NCBI GenBank assembly: GCA_002393095.1
Contig: DGII01000021.1
Coordinates: 1-10,033 of the forward strand
DNA length: 10,033 nt
DNA from: Lachnospiraceae bacterium UBA3826
GTDB taxonomy: Bacteria; Bacillota; Clostridia; Lachnospirales; Lachnospiraceae
Reading direction: 5' to 3'
Each line of letters starts with the position of its first letter. Within the stretch, counting starts at the first letter, position 1. Both the position numbers and the translations under genes were made by a program. This document shows positions 1 through 6,385 of this stretch, in pieces. The notes beneath the pieces were generated by a model. It was given only the letters and a program-made list of their open reading frames with translations. It had not been told where the DNA came from and did no database searches.

Positions 1-38
1 GCGATACGCATCACGGCGGATGCGGTAACTGTAACTGA
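1..38 (+). CDS. C-terminal end of a probable NfnA-like FAD/NAD-binding subunit (partial)
   Basis: Reading from base 3, the last codons give DTHHGGCGNCN followed by TGA at 36-38. From memory, a His-His-Gly-Gly-Cys-Gly-x-Cys tail is seen at the C-terminus of clostridial sulfide/dihydroorotate dehydrogenase-like FAD/NAD-binding proteins, the partner (NfnA, small subunit) of the NfnB/GltA-like protein encoded just downstream. In NfnAB the small subunit carries FAD and a 2Fe-2S cluster and handles NADH. Only eleven residues are visible, so the assignment depends on this tail and on the neighbour. The reading frame starting at base 1 is also open, to a TGA at 73-75, but gives no recognisable tail and would overlap the next gene. 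Confidence 0.6.
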   Translation, partial: DTHHGGCGNCN

Positions 39-47
39 TCACATAGC

Positions 48-54
48 AGGAGGT
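48..54 (+). promoter_or_regulatory. Ribosome binding site of the NfnB/GltA-like gene
   Basis: AGGAGGT is a full-strength Shine-Dalgarno sequence in the 26-base gap after the upstream stop codon. It lies 10 bases before the ATG at 65, slightly long spacing but the only good site, and it supports that start. Confidence 0.75.
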
Positions 55-64
55 ATCACAGATA

Positions 65-1459
65 ATGGAAGTTGATGTATTAAAGAGGATTCCTGTTCGT
101 GAACAGGAACCTGAGATAAGAGCTAAGAATTTTGATGAGGTTTGTCTCGGATATAACTCTGAGGAGGCCATGTGCGAGGCGTCAAGGTGTATTAACTGCA
201 AAAACGCCCAGTGCATAAAGGGATGTCCCGTGTCCATCAATATACCCGCTTTTATTGAACAGGTTAAAAACGGGGATTTTAAGAAGGCATATGAGATAAT
301 AACAGAGTCAAGTGCTCTTCCTGCCGTATGCGGAAGAGTATGCCCTCAGGAGACACAGTGTGAAGGCAAGTGTATCAGAGGTATCAAGGGTGATCCGATC
401 TCTATCGGTAAGCTTGAGAGATTCGTTGCGGACTGGGCATCCGAGAACGGCATCAAGCCTCAGAATGCTTCCGCTCCCAAGGGTAAGAAGGTCGCTGTGA
501 TCGGTTCCGGCCCTGCAGGACTTACCTGTGCCGGCGATCTTGCCAAGATGGGCTATGACGTGACCATATTCGAGGCCCTGCATGAAGCGGGCGGAGTACT
601 TGTGTACGGTATCCCGGAATTCCGTCTTCCCAAGGCTAAGGTGGTTAAAAAGGAGATAGAGAATGTCAAGTCATTGGGTGTGAAGATTGAGACCAACGTC
701 ATAATAGGTAAATCCGTCACAATAGATGAGCTTGTGAATGAAGAGGGCTTTGATGCCGTATTCATTGGCTCCGGTGCAGGACTTCCCAAGTTCATGGGCA
801 TTCCCGGTGAGACGGCAAGCGGAGTATTCTCAGCCAATGAATACTTAACAAGAAGCAATCTGATGAAGGCATATGATCCTTCCAGCCCCACGCCGATTAA
901 GATCGGCAAAAGGGTAGCCGTTGTAGGCGGCGGTAATGTGGCTATGGATGCTGCAAGAACGGCATTAAGACTCGGAAGCGAGGTTCATATTGTATACAGA
1001 CGTTCCGAGGAAGAACTGCCTGCCAGAGTCGAAGAGGTACATCATGCCAAGGAAGAGGGTATCATATTCGATCTTCTGACCAATCCCGTAGAGATACTTA
1101 CAGACGATAACGGATGGGTCAACGGCATCAAATGCATTAAGATGGAGCTTGGAGAGCCTGATGAATCAGGTAGAAGAAGACCTGTCGAGGTGGCAGGAAG
1201 TGAATTCGTGATAGATGTGGATACGGTTATCATGTCACTCGGCACAAGCCCCAACCCCCTTATCTCATCCACAACGGACGGACTTGATGTCAATAAGCGT
1301 GGTTGCATAATAGCTGCTGAGGATACCGGAGCAACATCCAAGGACGGTGTATACGCAGGCGGAGATGCTGTTACAGGAGCTGCCACAGTCATACTTGCAA
1401 TGGGAGCCGGCAAGAGTGCTGCCAAGGGGATCGATGAATATCTTCAGGGGAAAAGATGA
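65..1459 (+). CDS. gltA: NADPH-dependent glutamate synthase small-subunit family protein (GltA/NfnB-like)
   Basis: This 464-residue cytoplasmic iron-sulfur flavoprotein is probably the large subunit of NADH-dependent reduced ferredoxin:NADP+ oxidoreductase, which bifurcates electrons from NADPH to NAD+ and ferredoxin. Eight N-terminal cysteines (C42, C45, C50, C54 and C89, C93, C99, C103) match the 4Fe-4S binding region of the GltD family. An FAD-binding GSGPAG motif is at 147-152, and the NADP(H)-binding motif GGGNVA at 288-293 is followed by YRRSEEELPAR. The C-terminal GVYAGGDAVTGAATVILAMGAG segment is the usual FAD contact. Length fits stand-alone NfnB/GltA proteins. The alternative is the small subunit of true glutamate synthase (GltD), but no gltB is adjacent and the upstream gene tail looks like NfnA. 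The stop overlaps the next gene by 4 bases (ATGA). Confidence 0.93.
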   Translation: MEVDVLKRIPVREQEPEIRAKNFDEVCLGYNSEEAMCEASRCINCKNAQCIKGCPVSINIPAFIEQVKNGDFKKAYEIITESSALPAVCGRVCPQETQCEGKCIRGIKGDPISIGKLERFVADWASENGIKPQNASAPKGKKVAVIGSGPAGLTCAGDLAKMGYDVTIFEALHEAGGVLVYGIPEFRLPKAKVVKKEIENVKSLGVKIETNVIIGKSVTIDELVNEEGFDAVFIGSGAGLPKFMGIPGETASGVFSANEYLTRSNLMKAYDPSSPTPIKIGKRVAVVGGGNVAMDAARTALRLGSEVHIVYRRSEEELPARVEEVHHAKEEGIIFDLLTNPVEILTDDNGWVNGIKCIKMELGEPDESGRRRPVEVAGSEFVIDVDTVIMSLGTSPNPLISSTTDGLDVNKRGCIIAAEDTGATSKDGVYAGGDAVTGAATVILAMGAGKSAAKGIDEYLQGKR

Positions 1460-1935
1460 ACATAACAGTTATATGTGTCGGTAAGATCAAAGAGACTTTT
1501 TACAGAGAGGCGCTTGCAGAATATGCTAAGCGTCTTTCTAAATATTGCAACTTCAAGGTTATCGAGGTCGCCGATATGCAGACACCGGACAATGCAAGCG
1601 AAGTCATGAAGGCATCAATACTTGACAAGGAGGGGGCCGGGATAATATCCAAGCTTCCGGCTAATGCCTATATCATCGCTACCGCAATAGAAGGCAAGGC
1701 TATGGATTCTGTAAGCTTTGCAGAGAAGATATCGAGGCTTAATGTGGACGGAATAAGCCACATATGCTTTATAATAGGCGGCAGTCTTGGCTTATGCGAC
1801 GAAGTAAAGGGCAGAGCGGATATGCTCCTTAGCTTTTCGGGGATGACATTCCCGCATCAGCTTATGCGTGTGATACTTTCAGAGCAGATATATCGTGCTT
1901 TTCGTATCATTCACGGCGAGCCGTACCACAAATAA
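1456..1935 (+). CDS. rlmH: 23S rRNA pseudouridine-1915 N3-methyltransferase RlmH
   Basis: RlmH (159 residues, the normal family length) is a homodimeric SPOUT methyltransferase that uses S-adenosylmethionine to methylate N3 of pseudouridine 1915 in helix 69 of 23S rRNA, acting on assembled 70S ribosomes. The start MNITVICVGKIKE is typical. The C-terminal half shows the trefoil-knot SAM-binding stretch FIIGGSLGLCDEV, and the protein ends with the family signature EQIYRAFRIIHGEPYHK. The ATG overlaps the stop of the upstream gene in an ATGA junction, and AGGGG at 1446-1450 sits 5 bases upstream, so translation is probably coupled to the Nfn gene. No functional link to the Nfn pair is evident. 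No terminator with a T-run is visible after its stop. Confidence 0.97.
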   Translation: MNITVICVGKIKETFYREALAEYAKRLSKYCNFKVIEVADMQTPDNASEVMKASILDKEGAGIISKLPANAYIIATAIEGKAMDSVSFAEKISRLNVDGISHICFIIGGSLGLCDEVKGRADMLLSFSGMTFPHQLMRVILSEQIYRAFRIIHGEPYHK

Positions 1936-1963
1936 AAGCCTGTTGACCGTAAGCTTAAATACA

Positions 1964-1993
1964 TTGACTACAAAACCCATAGAATGGTAGAAT
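1964..1993 (+). promoter_or_regulatory. Probable sigma-A promoter for the phoH-ybeY transcription unit
   Basis: TTGACT (1964-1969) and TAGAAT (1988-1993) are separated by 18 bases, and TGG directly before the -10 box makes it an extended -10. It lies in the longest gap between genes and predicts a start near base 2000, leaving a leader of only about 20 bases before the phoH ATG. No clear operator or leader structure is visible around it. Confidence 0.65.
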
Positions 1994-2018
1994 ATTAAAG
2001 ATTGGGTACATATGCGTT

Positions 2019-3026
2019 ATGGAAGATTATGTAAGGATCGATGCATCGGATGCGGCCAATATATTCGGCGATTTTGATGTGTATCTTAAAAAGCTTGAGA
2101 AGAATCTTGGTACTGATATAATCCTGCGTGAAGACAGGGTGCTGATACAGGGTGAAGGACCTGCCGTCAAAAGGACAGTAAGAGTCCTGCAGACTCTATC
2201 GGAATTGTCAAGGCGCGGTAATCAGATAAGTGAGCAACAGGTAGATTATGCAATAACCATGAGTATGGAGAATAATCAGGACGAACTTCTTAATATAGAT
2301 GATGAGCTCATATGTCACACCATATCCGGCCGTCCCGTTAAGCCCAAGACTATCGGTCAGAAGAGATATATTGATTCCATCAGGGATAATATGATCGTAT
2401 TCTCCATGGGACCTGCCGGTACAGGTAAGACGTTCCTTGCCATGGCTATGGCCATCACTGCCTTTAAGAACGGAGAGGTGGAGAGGCTTATCCTCACACG
2501 TCCCGCTATTGAAGCGGGAGAGAAGCTTGGCTTTTTGCCCGGCGATCTTCAGAGCAAGGTAGACCCTTACTTAAGACCTCTGTATGATGCTCTGTATCAG
2601 ATAATGGGAGCGGACAGCTTCCTTAAGAATATGGAGAAGGGACTGATTGAAGTCGCTCCTCTTGCCTATATGCGCGGAAGAACCTTGGATAATGCCTATA
2701 TTATACTTGATGAAGCGCAGAATACCACTCCTGCCCAGATGAAGATGTTCCTTACAAGGATTGGCTTCGGCTCGAAGGTGGTGATAACCGGAGACCGTAC
2801 CCAGAAGGATCTTCCCACCGATGCAGTATCCGGACTTGATGTGGCTCTTAAGGTGCTTAAGGGCGTTGAAGGAATAGGCTTTATTGAGCTTGACAGTAAA
2901 GATGTTGTAAGGCATCCCCTTGTACAGCGTATAGTCATGGCATATGAGAAATACGAAAGCAAGGAAGCATCCCGCAGGATGCGCAGAGAAGATGCCTCTC
3001 GTGATAAGAGAAAGGGAAAGAGTTGA
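2019..3026 (+). CDS. phoH: PhoH-like family ATPase (YbeZ type)
   Basis: This cytoplasmic P-loop ATPase of 335 residues belongs to the PhoH/YbeZ family, linked to RNA metabolism and ribosome maturation and usually encoded beside ybeY. The N-terminal 100 residues form the small KH-like region typical of bacterial PhoH-like proteins. Walker A is GPAGTGKT at 131-138, followed by the family block LTRPAIEAGEKLGFLPGDLQ. Walker B is IILDEAQN with D231 and E232, followed by TRIGFGSKVVITGD. The last 25 residues are very basic and acidic (RRMRREDASRDKRKGKS), a plausible RNA- or ribosome-contacting tail. ATG 2019 is the first possible start in this frame after an in-frame TAG at 1980, but its Shine-Dalgarno is weak (GGG at 2004-2006). 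The stop overlaps ybeY by 4 bases. Confidence 0.95.
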   Translation: MEDYVRIDASDAANIFGDFDVYLKKLEKNLGTDIILREDRVLIQGEGPAVKRTVRVLQTLSELSRRGNQISEQQVDYAITMSMENNQDELLNIDDELICHTISGRPVKPKTIGQKRYIDSIRDNMIVFSMGPAGTGKTFLAMAMAITAFKNGEVERLILTRPAIEAGEKLGFLPGDLQSKVDPYLRPLYDALYQIMGADSFLKNMEKGLIEVAPLAYMRGRTLDNAYIILDEAQNTTPAQMKMFLTRIGFGSKVVITGDRTQKDLPTDAVSGLDVALKVLKGVEGIGFIELDSKDVVRHPLVQRIVMAYEKYESKEASRRMRREDASRDKRKGKS

Positions 3027-3520
3027 AGCTTTTTCTGGATAATGACACAGATGTCATAATGGATTTTGATTATGAGATGACAGCACGTCTTGTCATAGAA
3101 GCTGTTTTAAATGAAGAGAAATGTCCATATGATGTTGAGGTCAATCTGCTGCTTACGGATGATTTGGGCATAAGACAGTTTAACAAGGATATGCGGGGAA
3201 TCGACAAGGCTACGGATGTGTTGTCCTTCCCGAATCTTGAATTTGACAAGGAAGGAGAGTATATCCTTCCCGAAAGTGAATCTGATTACTTAGACCCTGA
3301 AACAGGACTTGTTATCCTCGGAGATATAGTCATATCTCTTGACAGGGTACAGAGTCAGGCCATGGAATACGGACATTCCACCTTAAGGGAATATGCGTTT
3401 CTTATTGCCCACAGCATGCTGCACTTAAGCGGATATGACCATATGACCGAAGACGAAGCCCTTATAATGGAGAATAAGCAGGAGGCTGTTCTTACGGGGC
3501 TTGGCATCATCAGGCAATGA
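3023..3520 (+). CDS. ybeY: Endoribonuclease YbeY (rRNA maturation factor)
   Basis: YbeY is a zinc-dependent single-strand endoribonuclease needed for 16S rRNA 3' end maturation and ribosome quality control. The zinc motif HxxxHxxxxxH is intact: H130, H134 and H140 in HSMLHLSGYDH. The conserved arginine region MRGIDKATDVLSFP is at about 54-67. The length of 165 residues is normal. The start is TTG at 3023, forming a TTGA overlap with the phoH stop. AAAGGG at 3011-3016 lies 6 bases before it, and the resulting N-terminus MKLFLDNDTDV resembles family members, whereas the next ATG (3059) would remove the first strand. Overlap with phoH fits the known PhoH-YbeY functional partnership. Confidence 0.96.
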   Translation: MKLFLDNDTDVIMDFDYEMTARLVIEAVLNEEKCPYDVEVNLLLTDDLGIRQFNKDMRGIDKATDVLSFPNLEFDKEGEYILPESESDYLDPETGLVILGDIVISLDRVQSQAMEYGHSTLREYAFLIAHSMLHLSGYDHMTEDEALIMENKQEAVLTGLGIIRQ

Positions 3521-3541
3521 CATTGTATGTAATTGATTATT

Positions 3542-3545
3542 GGAG
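3542..3545 (+). promoter_or_regulatory. Ribosome binding site that sets the flippase start
   Basis: GGAG lies 6 bases before ATG 3552. It overlaps the alternative TTG at 3540, which would consume the ribosome binding site as coding sequence and has no site of its own, so ATG 3552 is preferred. Confidence 0.65.
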
Positions 3546-3551
3546 TATATA

Positions 3552-5153
3552 ATGAACATTAAGGAAATTGTTCGCGTAATAACCAGAGTTTGTAACCTCA
3601 TATTCTGGATGATCACGCTGTATCTTGCGGGTGATCTCGGAATGGGGCTGTATTATATAGGGTTTGTCCTCTATGAAGTGCTTGTGATCATATTCAGCGG
3701 CGGCATCAGGCAGGCTGTTGCCAGAATGGTCACTGTGCGTAATTCAAAGGGGCTACATTATAATTCCAAGCTTATATTCAGATACGGCTTGCTTTACAGC
3801 CTCCTTATCGGTGCCGTGATCGGCTTTATACTGTGGTCATTGTCAGGAACGATCCTGTCTCTTATGATAGGCTATACGATCCCTCAAAGTGTACTGAGTA
3901 TACTTGGTATATATTATATCTTTAATATCGTTAAGGGCTGTCTTAACGGATACTATCAGGGAAGAGGAGATACAGCAATATGCATTATCGCAGAGCTTTT
4001 ACAGTCGCTATGTCTGGTATGCTTAAGCCCGTTTATCATTGTGCGCATGTACGGCTACGGCTTAAAGGTATCGGGACTGCTTAAAAACCCTGTTTATGCC
4101 AATCTAAACGGTGCGATAGGTGCCGTACTGACACAGTGTATTGCGGCCTTTATCGGTTCGCTTGCTTTGATAATCGGTGACAGGATCGCAGGCAAGGTCT
4201 ACAGATATGAATATAATTCCGTTAAGGGCGTGGACAACAGACGTAATATCACTATAACCTTTTTGAAAGCAAGCTTAACCAATATCGCCGATAAGCTTGC
4301 TCCTGTCCTGACGGTCCTTACCGTTTTGACGATTTACTTAAAAAGGGCCTTCTTAAATAATCTTCCCGTTGAAGATGCTTTGAAAAGCGTCGGAATCTTT
4401 TCGGGTAAGTATCTTATTGTTATATTCTTTTTTGTGATATTCTTCGCCGAGTATTCCGACAGGGAATGCAAGAAGCTTCGTAAGGATTACAATTCCGAGG
4501 AACATAAGCTTGTAAGATCAAGAGTTGCCTATATGCTTAAGAATTCCGTTCTCTTACTGCTTCCAATTACTTTACTTGTGATCATCATGGCCGATCCCAT
4601 AGTAAGGATATTCTTCGGCGGCAACATGACCTTGGGAGCAACACTTATAAGGCAGGGCGGGATCGTACTGCTTTTTGCAGGGATCAGCTACATGTGCAAA
4701 GGAATACTAAGCTCCATTAAGCTTGGCAGATATTCTTATTTCTCAAGCCTTATATGCTTTGGCATATCTGTGCTTTTTACTTTTATCGCCGCAGGCAAAG
4801 AGGGTAATATCACAATGCCTGTAATGGCTCTTATAGCCGGTTATCTGTCTCAGACAGTCTTCCTTGTCTTTATACTTTACATGATGGTCGGCTTTGACCT
4901 TATAGATATCGGTATTAAGGTTGGCAGGATATGTATCGCGTGTCTTGTATTCGGCGGATTGCTTGCGATCATGGATCATTTCATTGTAATGAACATTGTA
5001 TTCCTTTTAATATCCATTATCATCGCATATCCGGCGTATATAGTGACCTTGGCCGTACTTAAGGGATTGACTGCAAGGGATATCAATTCCTTAAAGGGTA
5101 CACTGATATATTATCCTATGCTATTCATAGGCAGGTTCTTCACGGACAGATAG
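3552..5153 (+). CDS. MOP-superfamily flippase (SpoVB/MurJ/polysaccharide-exporter-like membrane protein)
   Basis: This 533-residue protein is almost entirely hydrophobic, with about 14 predicted membrane-spanning segments by eye (roughly 9-29, 33-53, 78-105, 113-135, 146-168, 190-215, 238-262, 288-306, 335-352, 372-390, 400-420, 427-447, 457-475, 480-500). Basic cytoplasmic loops follow helix 6 (YRYEYNSVKGVDNRRN) and helix 8 (DRECKKLRKDYNSEEHK). The LNGYYQGRGDT stretch after helix 4 resembles the RGYFQG segment of SpoVB-type proteins, and the PIVRIFFGG stretch after helix 9 is also family-like. Members flip lipid-linked saccharides (lipid II, teichoic, capsule or O-unit precursors) across the membrane. 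The substrate cannot be told from sequence, and no glycosyltransferase or polymerase gene is nearby. It sits 31 bases after ybeY and 7 bases before the next gene, so it is probably co-transcribed. Confidence 0.75.
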   Translation: MNIKEIVRVITRVCNLIFWMITLYLAGDLGMGLYYIGFVLYEVLVIIFSGGIRQAVARMVTVRNSKGLHYNSKLIFRYGLLYSLLIGAVIGFILWSLSGTILSLMIGYTIPQSVLSILGIYYIFNIVKGCLNGYYQGRGDTAICIIAELLQSLCLVCLSPFIIVRMYGYGLKVSGLLKNPVYANLNGAIGAVLTQCIAAFIGSLALIIGDRIAGKVYRYEYNSVKGVDNRRNITITFLKASLTNIADKLAPVLTVLTVLTIYLKRAFLNNLPVEDALKSVGIFSGKYLIVIFFFVIFFAEYSDRECKKLRKDYNSEEHKLVRSRVAYMLKNSVLLLLPITLLVIIMADPIVRIFFGGNMTLGATLIRQGGIVLLFAGISYMCKGILSSIKLGRYSYFSSLICFGISVLFTFIAAGKEGNITMPVMALIAGYLSQTVFLVFILYMMVGFDLIDIGIKVGRICIACLVFGGLLAIMDHFIVMNIVFLLISIIIAYPAYIVTLAVLKGLTARDINSLKGTLIYYPMLFIGRFFTDR

Positions 5154-5160
5154 GAGTGGC

Positions 5161-6384
5161 ATGGAGGTACTTATAATCGGCGGTGGGGCCGCCGGAATGA
5201 TGGCAGCCGTCAGTGCCGCTTCCATGGGCGCATATGTGACGGTTTTTGAAAAAGAAGATATGCTTGGTAAAAAGCTTCTTCGAACGGGCAATGGAAGATG
5301 CAATCTCTCCAACAGGGATCTCAGGACGGATTTTTATCACAGTAATGATAATGAGCTGTTGGATAATTACTTTTCAAAATTCGATGAAGATGATACGGTA
5401 CGTACCTTCAGAAGTCTTGGACTTATCATTAAGGAAAGCGGCGGATATATGTATCCCTTCTGCGAACAGGCCAAGGTCGTAAGGGATGTCCTGTCGAATG
5501 CTTTAAGCTCATACAATGTCAACATCGAATACGGAACGGTTGCGGATAAGATAGTCAAAAGGGGAACTGATAATTTCGAGGTCACGGTAAAGGACAGAGT
5601 CCGAACCTTTAATCGTATAATCCTTGCCTGCGGAAGCTATGCAGGCATTGAGAAAAAGGACAGGATGAGCAGCGACAGGGACGGATATTCCCTTGCCTAC
5701 AGTCTCGGCCACACAATAATCCCCGTAAAGCCTGCTTTGTGCGGACTCAGTTGTCATGGAGATTTCTGGAGAGATATAAGCGGTGTAAGAACGGATGCAA
5801 TGGTCACACTCATATCCGACGGCGCTTTAATGGGAAGCGAATACGGAGAGCTTCAATTTACCGATACGGGACTTAGCGGCATACCCATAATGCAGTTGAG
5901 CCACTATGTCGGTGCCTTCCCCGATATGAAGCATTCTCTGCAGATCGATCTGCTTCCCGGTATGAACGAGGATGAATACATATCTCTTATGCAGGGAAGG
6001 ATGTTGCAATTTGCAGGAAGCAGCGTTGATACCTTTATGAAGGGAACGCTTAATTCCAAGCTATGCGAATATCTTATAAGGACTGCGGGACTTGAGCCGG
6101 AGGACGAAGTCTGCGACGCTACCGAGGACAGGATCATAGATCTGGTCGGAATGATACGATGCTTCAATGTATCGGTCAGGGGAACCAGGGATTTCACCCA
6201 TGCTCAATGCTGCAGCGGAGGCGTGCCCTTAAGAGAGATAGATGATGATTGCCGGTCTGTCAAGACTCCCGGTCTGTATATATGCGGAGAGATGCTCGAT
6301 GTGGATGGTGCCTGTGGAGGATATAATCTGCAATGGGCATGGACAACCGGTTATATTGCAGGCAGAGCTGCAGGGTGCTACTAG
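5161..6384 (+). CDS. BaiN/HI0933-family FAD-dependent oxidoreductase
   Basis: This 407-residue cytoplasmic flavoprotein belongs to the HI0933/YhiN/BaiN group, often labelled aminoacetone oxidase family FAD-binding enzyme. The dinucleotide-binding motif is at the extreme N-terminus (GGGAAG, 7-12), ending in the acidic ribose-binding E30. It is followed by the family signature RTGNGRCNLSN at 41-51. A second FAD-contacting block lies at the C-terminus: GLYICGEMLDVDGACGGYNLQWAWTTG. BaiN itself has been linked to bile-acid dehydroxylation in a gut clostridium, but most members have no proven substrate, so I assign none here. AGGAG at 5152-5156 overlaps the upstream stop and sits 4 bases before the ATG. 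The stop is 1 base before the next start, suggesting translational coupling. Confidence 0.92.
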   Translation: MEVLIIGGGAAGMMAAVSAASMGAYVTVFEKEDMLGKKLLRTGNGRCNLSNRDLRTDFYHSNDNELLDNYFSKFDEDDTVRTFRSLGLIIKESGGYMYPFCEQAKVVRDVLSNALSSYNVNIEYGTVADKIVKRGTDNFEVTVKDRVRTFNRIILACGSYAGIEKKDRMSSDRDGYSLAYSLGHTIIPVKPALCGLSCHGDFWRDISGVRTDAMVTLISDGALMGSEYGELQFTDTGLSGIPIMQLSHYVGAFPDMKHSLQIDLLPGMNEDEYISLMQGRMLQFAGSSVDTFMKGTLNSKLCEYLIRTAGLEPEDEVCDATEDRIIDLVGMIRCFNVSVRGTRDFTHAQCCSGGVPLREIDDDCRSVKTPGLYICGEMLDVDGACGGYNLQWAWTTGYIAGRAAGCY

Positions 6385-6385
6385 A

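Noticed and set aside
1..75. Open frame from base 1 to TGA 73-75
   Set aside because: Its residues match nothing I recognise, and it would overlap the Nfn gene and its ribosome binding site. The frame ending at 38 gives a recognisable tail.
553..909. Long minus-strand open frames (also 1042-1425, 2571-2915, 5904-6197, 8415-8810)
   Set aside because: Each lies opposite a well-supported gene, is serine/proline-rich as expected for antisense frames, and shows no domain.
1936..1957. AAGC...GCTT inverted repeat after rlmH as a terminator
   Set aside because: The stem is only about 4 base pairs with a long loop, and no T-run follows.
2012..2077. 21-codon reading frame overlapping the phoH start
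   Set aside because: It has no good ribosome binding site and mostly overlaps phoH. I keep it only as a possible regulatory point, not as a gene.
3540..3551. TTG 3540 as the flippase start
   Set aside because: It would make the GGAG site at 3542-3545 part of the coding sequence, whereas that site is ideally spaced for ATG 3552.
3548..3553. TATAAT resembling a -10 box before the flippase
   Set aside because: It overlaps the ATG itself and has no good -35 box at the right distance, so a transcript from it would lack the start codon.
6242..6385. 48-codon upstream extension of the COG2509-type gene
   Set aside because: It lies entirely inside the 3' end of the BaiN-like gene, in another frame, and its residues look unlike the family. 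ATG 6386 gives the expected N-terminus.
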